Below are positions 26,785-34,576 of a DNA stretch of 64,000 nucleotides, piece by piece; positions within the stretch are counted from its first letter, which is position 1, and every line of letters begins with the position of its first letter. Source of the DNA: CBDFGT01 sp965247225 (GTDB taxonomy: Bacteria > Pseudomonadota > Alphaproteobacteria > Rhizobiales > Rhizobiaceae); contig CBDFGT010000027.1 in NCBI GenBank assembly GCA_965247225.1, forward strand, positions 1 through 64,000, given 5' to 3'. Made by a program: the position numbers and the translations under genes. The notes beneath the pieces are model-generated. The model was given only the letters and a program-made list of their open reading frames with translations, ran no database searches and was not told the origin of the DNA.

Positions 26785-27231
26785 ATGCCAGGCCTGACGA
26801 CAGAGAATGCCGATGTGGTTTTTGAACCCTCCACCCCTGTGGAGCGCCCCCCGGGACGCTCTATCAGGCGCGGTTTGCTGAACACCTGCCCCGCCTGTGG
26901 CAGCGGGCGGTTGTTTGGCAAGTTTCTGAAACCGGTTGATCATTGCGCCAGTTGCCATGAGGAATTGTTTCATCAGCGCGCCGATGATCTTCCGCCCTAT
27001 ATCGTGGTAGTGATTTTGGGCCACGTGATGCTCGGCGGCTACATGATGACGGATCTGGTGTTTCCGGCTTCAACATGGATTCATCTGTTGATCTGGGTGC
27101 CGCTGTCCATTCTGGTTGCGCTTTTGATTATCCAGCCGATCAAGGGCGGGGTCATCGGCCTGCAATGGGCACTGCGCATGCACGGCTTTGGCGGTGAAAC
27201 AGACAGGCTGGACAGGATTGACCGGACCTGA
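26785..27231 (+). CDS. DUF983 family membrane protein with CxxC motifs
   Basis: The 148-residue protein has an N-terminal zinc-ribbon-like part, RGLLNTCPACGSGRLF followed by HCASCHEELFHQRADDLPPY. Two transmembrane helices follow (IVVVILGHVMLGGYMM and LLIWVPLSILVALLIIQPI). This is the DUF983 signature; the role is unknown. It starts three bases after rnr, and its end overlaps the presumed start of the NUDIX gene, so it is cotranscribed with both. Confidence 0.88.
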   Translation: MPGLTTENADVVFEPSTPVERPPGRSIRRGLLNTCPACGSGRLFGKFLKPVDHCASCHEELFHQRADDLPPYIVVVILGHVMLGGYMMTDLVFPASTWIHLLIWVPLSILVALLIIQPIKGGVIGLQWALRMHGFGGETDRLDRIDRT

Positions 27232-27943
27232 ACCTTTGGCTGACAGGACGGATGAGACAACGGCCAGCCTCCCGCCACAGGCACAGCAGCATGCCCTTGT
27301 CAGGCCAAGGCCAGCCGCCAGCCTTTTGATCGTTGACAGGTCCGCAGGCCAGCTTCGCGTTTTGATGGGCCAGCGCAGCACGCGCCACGCCTTTTTTCCG
27401 CAGACATATGTATTTCCAGGTGGCAGGCTGGACCTGAAGGACAGCGCAACTTTGCCGCTTGCCGACTTGCAGGCGGAAGAATGCCGGCGCATGCAGGCGG
27501 TTGGCGGCGGCAAGCTTTCCGCCCGCCGCTGTCGCGCACTTGGTGTTGCGGCCGTGCGCGAGACCTATGAGGAAACCGGCCTGATGATTGGCACAGCAGA
27601 GGCCGCGCCGGACATCGGCTTCAGGCCTGACCTGTCGCAGCTGCGCTATCTGGCAAGGGCTGTGACCCCGCCACGACAGGTCCGCCGGTTTGACACGCAT
27701 TTCTTTATGCTGTTTACCGACGAGGCAGGGATTAACCCCGATGTGATCCGGTCCAGCGAGGAGCTTGAAAACCTGATATGGCTGGACATAAATCAGGGTG
27801 ATGCCTTGCCGATGCCAGATATAACCCGAAAAGTGCTTCTCGACCTGCAAATCCTGCTCGAAAACACGGCCTTGCTGCCATCTGCAAGGCAGATACCCTA
27901 TTACTGTGCCAGATACGGTCGATTCGTCCGTGAATTGTTGTAA
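27188..27943 (+). CDS. NUDIX hydrolase
   Basis: The protein of up to 251 residues has the Nudix box as GVAAVRETYEETGLMIG (residues about 118-134), with the REx2EE glutamates that bind magnesium. YVFPGGRLD upstream is the usual lead-in. It resembles the alphaproteobacterial NUDIX proteins that follow DUF983, with unknown nucleotide or CoA substrate. The start is uncertain: TTG 27188 and GTG 27194 overlap the DUF983 gene, while TTG 27236 begins just after its stop. None has a strong ribosome site. Confidence 0.85.
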   Translation: MAVKQTGWTGLTGPEPLADRTDETTASLPPQAQQHALVRPRPAASLLIVDRSAGQLRVLMGQRSTRHAFFPQTYVFPGGRLDLKDSATLPLADLQAEECRRMQAVGGGKLSARRCRALGVAAVRETYEETGLMIGTAEAAPDIGFRPDLSQLRYLARAVTPPRQVRRFDTHFFMLFTDEAGINPDVIRSSEELENLIWLDINQGDALPMPDITRKVLLDLQILLENTALLPSARQIPYYCARYGRFVRELL

Positions 27944-27956
27944 GGAATAACCAAGC

Positions 27957-29141
27957 ATGCCGGAGCCGATGCCCGCAACAACACAAGTGCGCGAAGATAT
28001 TCACTGGCCGTCCCTGTTTGCAGCGATTTCCTCCATTACCGCCGTGGGCATTGCCATCGGTCTGGGCCTGCCTTTGCTCAGTACCATTTTGCAAAATCGT
28101 GGCATTTCCTCATCCATGATCGGTCTGAACTCGGCCATGGCCGGTATTGCCGCCATGATGGCAGCGCCCGTCACCACCCAAATGGCCAAGGCATTTGGCA
28201 CGGCCCAGACGATGATTCTGGCAATTCTTGTGGCAGCCGTCAGTGCGCTTGGCTTTTATGCCGCGCCGGATTTCTGGATGTGGTTTCCACTGCGCCTTGC
28301 CTTTCACGGCTCTATCACCACCCTCTTCATCCTGTCGGAATTCTGGATCAATGATGCCGCCCCGCCCAAAAAGCGCGGCCTGGTGCTCGGTATCTATGCC
28401 ACCGTGCTGGCTTTCGGCTTTGCTGCCGGGCCACAGCTCTTTTCGCTTCTGGGCAGCCGTGGTATCGCGCCCTTCCTGGTGGGCAGCCTGATCATCCTTG
28501 CCGCCGCCATTCCCATCTTCATCGCCCGCAAGGAAAGCCCGCTTCTGGAAACGGAACAGGAATATCATTTCGCCCGCTATATCTTTCTGGTTCCCACAGC
28601 CACAGCCGCCGTCTTCATCTTCGGTGCCGTGGAGGCCGGTGGCCTGTCGCTTTTTTCGGTTTTTGCCACCGGTGTCGGCTTTTCAGAACGGCAATGGAGC
28701 CAGCTCCTGAGCATCATGGGTATAGGCAATATCGTGTTCCAGATCCCGCTGGGCCTGCTGTCGGACCGCCTGCGAGACAAGAGGCCGCTTCTCACACTGC
28801 TTGCACTTGTGGGGCTGACAGGATCGCTGATGATGCCGCAGCTGGTACACAACTGGTATCTGATGGCACTGGTTCTGTTTTTCTGGGGCGGCAGTGTTTC
28901 CGGCCTCTATACGGTGGGATTGAGCCATTTGGGCTCGCGTCTGAGCGGGTCCGACCTGGCTGCGGCCAATGCAGCCTTCCTGTTCTGCTATGCGGTGGGA
29001 ACTGTTGCCGGACCGCAGGCTATCGGTTCTGCCATTGATTTGGCCGGTGCCAATGGCTTTGCATGGGCCATTGCCGCGTTTTTCGCAACTTATGTGTTAC
29101 TTTCTGGAGCCAGATTGCTTTTCACAGATAAACAGACTTGA
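27957..29141 (+). CDS. MFS transporter, YcaD-like
   Basis: The 394-residue protein has about twelve hydrophobic spans. The first half carries FAAISSITAVGIAIGLGLPLL and LRLAFHGSITTLFILSEFWIN, and the second half GLLSDRLRDKRPLL, the cytoplasmic MFS loop motif. FHG..TTLFILSEFWIN is typical of the YcaD/UMF-like MFS group, whose substrates are unknown. It follows the NUDIX gene after 13 bases and is the last gene before rpmG on this strand. Confidence 0.82.
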   Translation: MPEPMPATTQVREDIHWPSLFAAISSITAVGIAIGLGLPLLSTILQNRGISSSMIGLNSAMAGIAAMMAAPVTTQMAKAFGTAQTMILAILVAAVSALGFYAAPDFWMWFPLRLAFHGSITTLFILSEFWINDAAPPKKRGLVLGIYATVLAFGFAAGPQLFSLLGSRGIAPFLVGSLIILAAAIPIFIARKESPLLETEQEYHFARYIFLVPTATAAVFIFGAVEAGGLSLFSVFATGVGFSERQWSQLLSIMGIGNIVFQIPLGLLSDRLRDKRPLLTLLALVGLTGSLMMPQLVHNWYLMALVLFFWGGSVSGLYTVGLSHLGSRLSGSDLAAANAAFLFCYAVGTVAGPQAIGSAIDLAGANGFAWAIAAFFATYVLLSGARLLFTDKQT

Positions 29142-29247
29142 CTTTTCGGGCGCGATTTGTAGTTTCGCGCCAGAATAAGTCCCAGAACTGGCCGGTGCCA
29201 TTTTCTGTTGCGCGGCTTTCATTTTTTGAGAAAAAGGCAGAACGACC

Positions 29248-29415
29248 ATGGCAAAAGCCACAACGATCAAGATCAAGCTCCTTTCAACGGCGGATACAGG
29301 TTTCTTCTATGTCACCACCAAGAACAGCCGTACATTCACAGACAAGATGACAAAGACAAAATACGATCCGATCGCGCGCAAGCACGTCGAGTTCAAGGAA
29401 GCCAAAATCAAGTAA
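29248..29415 (+). CDS. rpmG: Large ribosomal subunit protein bL33
   Basis: A 55-residue basic protein beginning MAKATTIKIKLLSTADTGFF and ending KHVEFKEAKIK. The pattern FYVTTKNSRTFTDKMTKTKYDP is that of the cysteine-free bL33 type, so it does not depend on zinc. An AAAAAGGCAGAACGACC leader carries the ribosome site. A strong terminator follows 28 bases after the stop, so this is a single-gene unit. Confidence 0.97.
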   Translation: MAKATTIKIKLLSTADTGFFYVTTKNSRTFTDKMTKTKYDPIARKHVEFKEAKIK

Positions 29416-29443
29416 TCTGCGTTTTCGGCGAAATTTATAAAAG

Positions 29444-29471
29444 GCGGAGCAGAAATGCTCTGCTTTTTTTT
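29444..29471 (+). terminator. Intrinsic terminator of rpmG
   Basis: An 8-bp stem GCGGAGCA/TGCTCTGC with one G-T pair and a GAAA tetraloop is followed by eight T. It is a standard strong terminator. Confidence 0.93.
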
Positions 29472-29532
29472 GACCTGTACTCACGAATCGAAATTTTCAG
29501 CCAGGACGACAGCCCTTTTGAGCATGCATATA

Positions 29533-29634
29533 AAGCGCGTTGCGATCTTCCAGATTCGCTTGTTACGCTTTCAGTCTTTGTTTTTAAGCCTGTCATTATC
29601 GCAAAACCGCGGAACACTTTTGCGCGACATGCTT
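29533..29634. repeat. Palindromic intergenic repeat, copy A
   Basis: About 100 bases starting AAGCGCGTTGCGATCTTCC and ending GCGCGACATGCTT. Internal hairpins are visible: AAGCG...CGCTT around GCGATCT-TCC-AGATTCGC, and AAGC.TGTC against GACATGCTT. A second copy in the same orientation lies at 31131. The string TTATCGCAAAACCG is nearly identical in both. It resembles the RIME/Bru-RS-type dispersed intergenic repeats of Rhizobiales. The remaining bases to 29974 are AT-rich and hold no supported gene. Confidence 0.7.
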
Positions 29635-29974
29635 CAGGTAATGACAGAGGTGATCCGGCAATATCAGAGCCGCCAAGATCAAAAAAGCCTGCTGGCCGAC
29701 ATTTTGGGCGGAACGGATCCACAACCTGCAAAATGCCGACCAGCAGCCCCCGATACCTGAGAATTGCGGCGGACCCAAGCAAAGGGGTATTCCTGTAAGA
29801 CCTGTAGAATTAAACTGGCAGATTTACGGAATAAAACAATATTTTCATAAAAATTTAAAAAATTATCTGTTGATAATCATCATTTTCATGCTTTGCGCTA
29901 CCTGTATTGCCTTTTTTTTGAAACGCCCGCCGTATCTCCGGAATAAAACCGCAGCTTTAAAGTATCCGTCTTGA

Positions 29975-30913
29975 TCAAGCTGTTTTTGGCTCCCATTTTC
30001 TGTTTGCTCTGAGGAGTGCGTTGGCAAGGACGATGAGCTTTCGCATGAGGGCTGTGATAGCGACTTCGGGTGGTTTTCCTGCCGCTATAAGCCCTTCATA
30101 TTTCGCTTTGAGATCTGCGTTGAAGCGCATGGCAACAAGTGCAGGCATGTAAAGCGCCTGGCGGACGATGGCCCTCCCGCCGGCGATGAAGGCGCGTCCG
30201 GTCCATCGTCCGGATTGACGGCTGATCGGGGCAAGACCGGCTAGGGCTGCTGCTTCCTTTTCATCAGGCGCGCCCAGTTCTGGCATTTCAATGAGAAGCG
30301 TAAAAGCGGTTATCTTCGAGATACCGGGAATGGAGACGATAATCTCGAAACGGCTCTTGAGTGTGTGATCTGCCTCAATCAACGCCATGATGGCCTGATC
30401 GATCATCCTGATTTGACTTTCGATCTGCTGTATCCGGGCGGCATTATTGCGCTTGAGCAAGGAGAGGGTGATGTTTTTCTCGCGGTTTTTGGCCGCTGTT
30501 CTGTCCTTGACAAGCGCCAGTCTGGCTATGTGCAACTCTTTCAACTCATTGAGATTTTGTGTATCTTCCTGCATGAGACGCGGCTCAAGCGCGATCCCGA
30601 AGCGGGTCAGCATGATCGCATCTGCCCGGTCGGTCTTGGCCAGTTTTCCTGTCGCTTCGGCAAAACGTCGGGCAGACCTCGGGTTGACTTTGGAAAGGGC
30701 TATGCGTTTTTCAACCATGAAGCTCTCGAAGGCCTTGTGATAGGCACCCGTCGGCTCATAGACGATGCGCTCAACAGATCGTAAGCCGATCCACTTGAGA
30801 ATGGCAGCAAAGCCTTTGCGATCATTTGTGGCCTGCAGACGTGCGCCATCCGGCAGGCGATAAAGGTCAATATGGTCTTTCGAAATGTCTGCGCCGATGG
30901 TATCCTTGCTCAT
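29975..30913 (-). CDS. IS110-family transposase (DEDD recombinase)
   Basis: The 312-residue protein looks complete. The RuvC-like domain has D9 in IGADISKDHIDL, E53 in VYEPTGAYHK, and D95 and D98 in KTDRADAI, which is the full DEDD tetrad. The C-terminal Tnp_20 domain has IVSIPGISKITAFTLLIEM and then the serine motif SRQSGRWTGRAFIAGGR. A GAGGAG ribosome site precedes the ATG at 30913. By family knowledge the enzyme acts with a bridge RNA encoded in its own element. Nothing in the frame suggests decay, so it may still be mobile. Confidence 0.95.
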   Translation of the reverse strand: MSKDTIGADISKDHIDLYRLPDGARLQATNDRKGFAAILKWIGLRSVERIVYEPTGAYHKAFESFMVEKRIALSKVNPRSARRFAEATGKLAKTDRADAIMLTRFGIALEPRLMQEDTQNLNELKELHIARLALVKDRTAAKNREKNITLSLLKRNNAARIQQIESQIRMIDQAIMALIEADHTLKSRFEIIVSIPGISKITAFTLLIEMPELGAPDEKEAAALAGLAPISRQSGRWTGRAFIAGGRAIVRQALYMPALVAMRFNADLKAKYEGLIAAGKPPEVAITALMRKLIVLANALLRANRKWEPKTA

Positions 30914-30924
30914 CTTTTCCGGCT

Positions 30925-31110
30925 CCTCTGCTTGTCATCCGGGGCTCACCCCCTGGTATCCGTTCAGGACAATTGGAAAAGATGGGGGTGATCACACTTT
31001 AACTCGGCCCGGCATTCGTCAGAATGGCGGCCTGCGTTTCAACGATCCATCCCCCGTCGCTGACGAAGAGGGCGGCTACCCTCTTTGTCAGCACCTCATG
31101 TTCTCACAGG
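30925..31110 (-). ncRNA. Candidate bridge RNA of the IS110 element
   Basis: On the transposase strand the segment upstream of the ATG contains a strong hairpin at 31059-31092: GCTGAC and AAGAGGG pair with CCCTCTT and GTCAGC around a six-base loop. GC-rich pairable blocks follow (GGGGGATGG against CCCCCATC; GGGGGTGAGCCCC near the gene). This matches the arrangement reported for IS621-type elements, with a 5' stem-loop and then two large loops holding target- and donor-pairing guides. Guide bases cannot be assigned without knowing the element ends. Confidence 0.5.
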
Positions 31111-31130
31111 AAGCAGGAAAATCATAAGAC

Positions 31131-31219
31131 AAGCGTGTTGCGATCTTCCGGATTCGCTTGCAACGCTTCAAGTCCTTGTTTTTAAGCATGTCCTTATCGC
31201 AAAACCGCTGCACACTTTG
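31131..31219. repeat. Palindromic intergenic repeat, copy B
   Basis: Starts AAGCGTGTTGCGATCTTCC and runs through TTATCGCAAAACCGCTG to CACACTTTGCC. By eye it matches the copy at 29533 over about 85 bases with scattered differences and the same orientation. The last part, GCGCGACATGCTT, is missing here. It lies between the IS110 element and the pleD 3' end. Confidence 0.7.
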
Positions 31220-31282
31220 CCCTATAGTTCATCCCTCCAAATTGATGAGAATATTGCACCATCAAATGCCGGGACTGAACAT

Positions 31283-32656
31283 CTAGGCCGCTGCCGCGAC
31301 AACCCGGTTGCGTCCACCATGCTTGGCATCGTAAAGAGCCCTGTCAGCCCGCTTGATCATCGCTTCAGGCGTGTCATCTGCATCCAGGATTGTTGAAATT
31401 CCAAGAGAGGCAGTGATATCAAGACTGATATTGGCATCTTTCAGGACAAAGGGCTTTTCCTCGATACTCCGGCGCAAGCGCTCCGCCACCGAGCCTGCCA
31501 CTTCCGCTGTTGTATCCGGCATGACCAGAACAAATTCTTCGCCGCCATACCGGCATGCCAGATCTGCCCCGCGTACGGCCGAGCGTAAACGGCACGCAAA
31601 CTGCCGCAGGATCTCGTCGCCGGCATCATGTCCATAAGTATCATTGACGGACTTGAACCGGTCGATATCGGTCATGCAGACAGATAGCGGACGATTACGG
31701 CTCACCGCCCTGTCCCGCAACACTTTGAGATGGTTGTCGAGATAGCGCCGGTTGTGCAATCCTGTCAGCCCGTCTGTCACCGCCAGCTCGATTGTCTGGC
31801 GAATACTCATGCGCAAACAATCATTAAAGCGTTTGCGCCGCACCTGTGTGAGACAGCGGGCAACGAGTTCATTCGGATCAACAGGACGAACCAGATAGTC
31901 ATTGATACCAAGGTCCAGCGCACGTACAACAATGTCATCCTGCCCCTGCTCAACCATAAGCAATACCGGCAAAAACCGCGTACGCTCCAGGGACCGCAAT
32001 TGTGAACACAGTCGCAAGGGATCATAATCGTCAAAATTTGCATTGACGATTACCAGTTCAAACGGACTTTCGGCCGCCTCGAACAGGGCGGACTGCGGAT
32101 CTGACATGGCAATGACATCCGCAATCGGCTTGAGCGCCCTGCCAATACGTTCTTGCGAGTTGGCCCGGCTGTCCACAAGCAATATCTGCGAACGATCATC
32201 CGCGCTGTCTCTGGTCATTTGCAGCATGTCTTCCATGCCGATCGCCTGGGCAGTTTCAGCCCTGCCCCGCAGTTCATCACTCAGCGCTTTCAGGCGCAGA
32301 AGACTTTTGACGCGGGACATAAGTTGCAGGTCATTGACCGGTTTGGTGAGAAAATCATCAGCACCGGCTTTCAGGCCGCGAACGCGGTCCGAAGGTTGAT
32401 CCAGGGCCGTAACCATAACAACGGGAATATGGGCCGTCTTTGGATTGACCTTCAGACGCTCGCACACTTCAAATCCGTCAATGCCCGGCATCATGATATC
32501 AAGCAGGATGAGATCGACCTGCGCCGTCTCGCAGATCTTGAGCGCCTTGTAGCCGTCTTCCGCAGTCAGAACTTCAAAATACTCGGCCAGCAGCCGGGCT
32601 TCCAGCAGTTTAACATTCGCGGGAATATCATCCACAACCAATATGCGCGCAGTCAT
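31283..32656 (-). CDS. pleD: Response regulator/diguanylate cyclase PleD
   Basis: The 457-residue protein has two receiver domains and a GGDEF domain. The first receiver carries VVDDIPANVKLLE, phospho-acceptor D53 in LILLDIMMPGIDG, and Lys in FLTKPVND. The second, degenerate receiver follows. The cyclase domain has YGGEEFVLVMPD with an upstream RGAD inhibitory site. By knowledge of Caulobacter, phosphorylated PleD makes cyclic di-GMP at one pole during the motile-to-sessile switch. I start at ATG 32656, with AAGGA upstream. It follows divK after 14 bases in one transcript. Confidence 0.95.
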   Translation of the reverse strand: MTARILVVDDIPANVKLLEARLLAEYFEVLTAEDGYKALKICETAQVDLILLDIMMPGIDGFEVCERLKVNPKTAHIPVVMVTALDQPSDRVRGLKAGADDFLTKPVNDLQLMSRVKSLLRLKALSDELRGRAETAQAIGMEDMLQMTRDSADDRSQILLVDSRANSQERIGRALKPIADVIAMSDPQSALFEAAESPFELVIVNANFDDYDPLRLCSQLRSLERTRFLPVLLMVEQGQDDIVVRALDLGINDYLVRPVDPNELVARCLTQVRRKRFNDCLRMSIRQTIELAVTDGLTGLHNRRYLDNHLKVLRDRAVSRNRPLSVCMTDIDRFKSVNDTYGHDAGDEILRQFACRLRSAVRGADLACRYGGEEFVLVMPDTTAEVAGSVAERLRRSIEEKPFVLKDANISLDITASLGISTILDADDTPEAMIKRADRALYDAKHGGRNRVVAAAA

Positions 32657-32670
32657 TATACGTATCCTTC

Positions 32671-33042
32671 CTAGGCATCGCCAAGATAGGTTTTGATTGT
32701 TTCGATGAATTTGGGCACAGAAATCGGTTTGGACACATAGGCTTCGCAACCGCCCTGCCGTATCCGCTCCTCGTCACCCTTCATGGCAAAGGCCGTGACG
32801 GCGATGACCGGTATCATATGAAGTTCATCATCCTCTTTCAGCCATTTTGTGACTTCAAGACCGGAAACCTCCGGCAGCTGGATATCCATCAAAATCAGGT
32901 CCGGCCTGTATTTGCGCGCGAGATCAAGCGCTTCCATTCCGTTGCGCGTCTGAATAGTGGCGTATCCCGACGCTTCAATGAGATCCCTGAACAATTTCAT
33001 GTTCAGTTCATTGTCTTCAACGATCATGACCTGTTTTGGCAT
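32671..33042 (-). CDS. divK: Cell-cycle response regulator DivK
   Basis: A 123-residue single receiver domain with acidic pocket IVEDNELNMKLF, phospho-acceptor D53 in LILMDIQLPEVSG, Thr in VIAVTAFAMKGDEERI and Lys in AYVSKPISVPKFIETI. This is near-canonical DivK, which controls the PleC/DivJ-CckA-CtrA pathway by localisation and protein contacts. The divK-pleD order is standard in alphaproteobacteria. The upstream region has two adjacent GANTC methylation sites. Confidence 0.96.
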   Translation of the reverse strand: MPKQVMIVEDNELNMKLFRDLIEASGYATIQTRNGMEALDLARKYRPDLILMDIQLPEVSGLEVTKWLKEDDELHMIPVIAVTAFAMKGDEERIRQGGCEAYVSKPISVPKFIETIKTYLGDA

Positions 33043-33107
33043 TGAATTGAATATCCCTGGGTCTTGTCTTGCATGCCTGGTGCCAACATGTAGACTATCA
33101 ACGTCTT

Positions 33108-33118
33108 GAATCAGACTC
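33108..33118. promoter_or_regulatory. Two adjacent GANTC (CcrM) sites in the divK/DUF3572 intergenic region
   Basis: GAATC and GACTC lie one base apart, 66-76 bases upstream of the divK start. CcrM methylation at GANTC, read by GcrA, controls many cell-cycle promoters in this class. The sites could therefore time divK transcription. Confidence 0.45.
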
Positions 33119-33176
33119 GAATGTGAATTTCATCTTACGGCTATTTCATTGAGAAAGACGTAACTGGCAGAATTAA

Positions 33177-33485
33177 ATGCGTAAATTGGATAAAAAACCA
33201 TTAAAAGCCTTCGGGAACTGCGAAACTGTAGCCGTCACTGTACTGGGGTGGATTGCGCAGGAACCGGATATTCTTGCCCGCTTTCTCAACCTGTCTGGCC
33301 TGAACGCTGCGCAAATCCGCCTGCAGTCTCAAGATCCAGCCTTTCTGTTGGGCGTTCTTGATTTCATCATGGGCCATGAGCCGACCTTGATGGCCTGTTG
33401 CGACGCAACCCAGATGAAGCCGGAGGCTGTAAACCGGGCATGGCAGCAGTTGAACGGGCCTGGCAGTGCAGAATTTGGCTGGTAG
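33177..33485 (+). CDS. DUF3572 family protein
   Basis: The 102-residue helical protein contains VAVTVLGWIAQEPDILARFL, LSGLNAAQIR and FLLGVLDFIMGHEPTLMACC, the DUF3572 pattern seen next to divK across Rhizobiales. No catalytic residues stand out and the function is unknown. It is divergent from divK and is followed at once by the HAD-like gene, so the two are probably cotranscribed. Confidence 0.85.
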   Translation: MRKLDKKPLKAFGNCETVAVTVLGWIAQEPDILARFLNLSGLNAAQIRLQSQDPAFLLGVLDFIMGHEPTLMACCDATQMKPEAVNRAWQQLNGPGSAEFGW

Positions 33486-33486
33486 G

Positions 33487-34128
33487 ATGATGGCAAGCAC
33501 GGACCATATCATCCTCACTGACCGCCCGCTGATCGTCAGCGATATTGATGAGGTCGTTCTGGAGTTTCTGACGCCGTTTGAGCATTTCCTGCAGACGCGC
33601 CAGCACACGCTGCTGCCGCGATCCTTCAGCCTGCACGGCAATATCGTTGATATCCATACCGGCCACGCTGCGTGCGATGACGATATCAACACCTGGGAAG
33701 AGGAGTTTTACGCCACCCAGAACACCTGGCAAACACCGGCACGCCATGCGCGCGAAACGCTGGAAGCCCTGTCTGAAAGGGCCGATATCGTGTTTCTCAC
33801 CGCAATGCCGCCGCGCCACAGCCTTGAACGCCGCAGGCTTCTGGATCATTTTCATCTGCCATACCCGATGCTGGCAACGGAAAGTCCAAAAGGACCAGTT
33901 GTTGAAAATCTGCACAAAGGCAGAAAACAACCTGTTGTTTTTATTGATGATATTGCACAAAACCACCAATCCGTACGAAACCATGTTCCAGAGTGCCTGC
34001 TCATTCAGCTGATGGCCAATGACCATTTCAGGCCGCTTGCTCCGGCAACGACCGATGATGTTTTCAAAGCCAATGACTGGCATCATGCCTTCAACCTCAT
34101 ACTCGACCATATTGACCACCCTTCATAA
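33487..34128 (+). CDS. HAD-superfamily-like hydrolase
   Basis: About 213 residues. HAD motif I appears as LIVSDIDEVVLEF (DxD), motif II as VFLTAMPP, a lysine in ATESPKGPVVENL, and motif IV as PVVFIDDIAQN. These support a phosphatase-like HAD fold with unknown substrate. The start is one of two adjacent ATGs (33487 or 33490); the second is five bases from GTAGG. It begins one base after the DUF3572 stop. This protein is commonly annotated as hypothetical. Confidence 0.72.
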   Translation: MMASTDHIILTDRPLIVSDIDEVVLEFLTPFEHFLQTRQHTLLPRSFSLHGNIVDIHTGHAACDDDINTWEEEFYATQNTWQTPARHARETLEALSERADIVFLTAMPPRHSLERRRLLDHFHLPYPMLATESPKGPVVENLHKGRKQPVVFIDDIAQNHQSVRNHVPECLLIQLMANDHFRPLAPATTDDVFKANDWHHAFNLILDHIDHPS

Positions 34129-34142
34129 AAGGTGAAGGCGCA

Positions 34143-34484
34143 TCAAGGGCAGCCCCTCTTTACGGCAGAATCAGCCGCATCCCCCTCCAGCGGTCGCGAC
34201 ACAACGGAGGGACTGTTGAACTGCGGCAGTTCTGCACGCGGACAGACCTGCACCCAGCCGCATGGTACGCCGTCCTCATGGGCCAGAAGACCCGGCGCTG
34301 GCCCGGACTGGACCCGCTGGTACATGAACGCTTGCTTGTCAGCGCCACCCAGAAGCTTCCTCTGGCGGGTCGGTATCCGGAAATAGGTGCACCAGCAGCC
34401 ATAACAGGCACCCTGCGGCCCGAAAAGACGGGCAAAATCGGTCCACCTTTCGGGTGTCAACGGATGTATCGAAATTGCGTCCAC
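34143..34484 (-). pseudogene. Truncated GNAT-like acetyltransferase
   Basis: The 113-codon frame starts with GTG and shows LFGPQGACYGCWCTYFRIP, then GLLAHEDGVPCGWVQVCPR, the N-terminal half of a GNAT group that normally reaches 190-200 residues. The frame ends soon after SRPLEGDAADSAVKRG, before the acetyl-CoA-binding motif, and the HAD-like gene ends only 14 bases further on. The C-terminal half therefore appears to be deleted and the protein should not be active as an acetyltransferase. Confidence 0.6.
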
Positions 34485-34521
34485 TCAAACCTCAATTTTC
34501 TGGCACACCACAATTTTCCGG

Positions 34522-34571
34522 TTGAATAGTGAAAGACTAATCCATATTGTGCATATGTTCAACATTTGTTC
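34522..34571 (+). promoter_or_regulatory. dinB promoter with alphaproteobacterial LexA (SOS) box
   Basis: A -35 TTGAAT (34522-34527) and a -10 TATTGT (34545-34550) are 17 bases apart. The SOS box GTTC-AACATTT-GTTC (34557-34571) exactly matches the GTTC-N7-GTTC consensus and covers the expected start of transcription. The ATG follows six bases later, so LexA would block initiation directly. Confidence 0.85.
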
Positions 34572-34576
34572 TCATT

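Larger units (their letters stand above)
29950..31125 (-). mobile_element. IS110-family insertion sequence (ends approximate)
   Basis: The element is defined by a complete DEDD transposase (29975-30913), a roughly 200-base structured segment upstream of it, and a short downstream flank. No terminal inverted repeats or target duplication are visible, which is normal for IS110. Ends are estimates: the left side must lie before the repeat copy that starts near 31131, and the right side shortly below 29975. The non-coding segment on the 5' side of the transposase places it with the IS110 group and not the IS1111 group. Confidence 0.75.

Noticed and set aside
29435..29782. A 115-codon minus-strand frame after rpmG
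   Set aside because: It covers the terminator and the palindromic repeat and has no domain or ribosome site.
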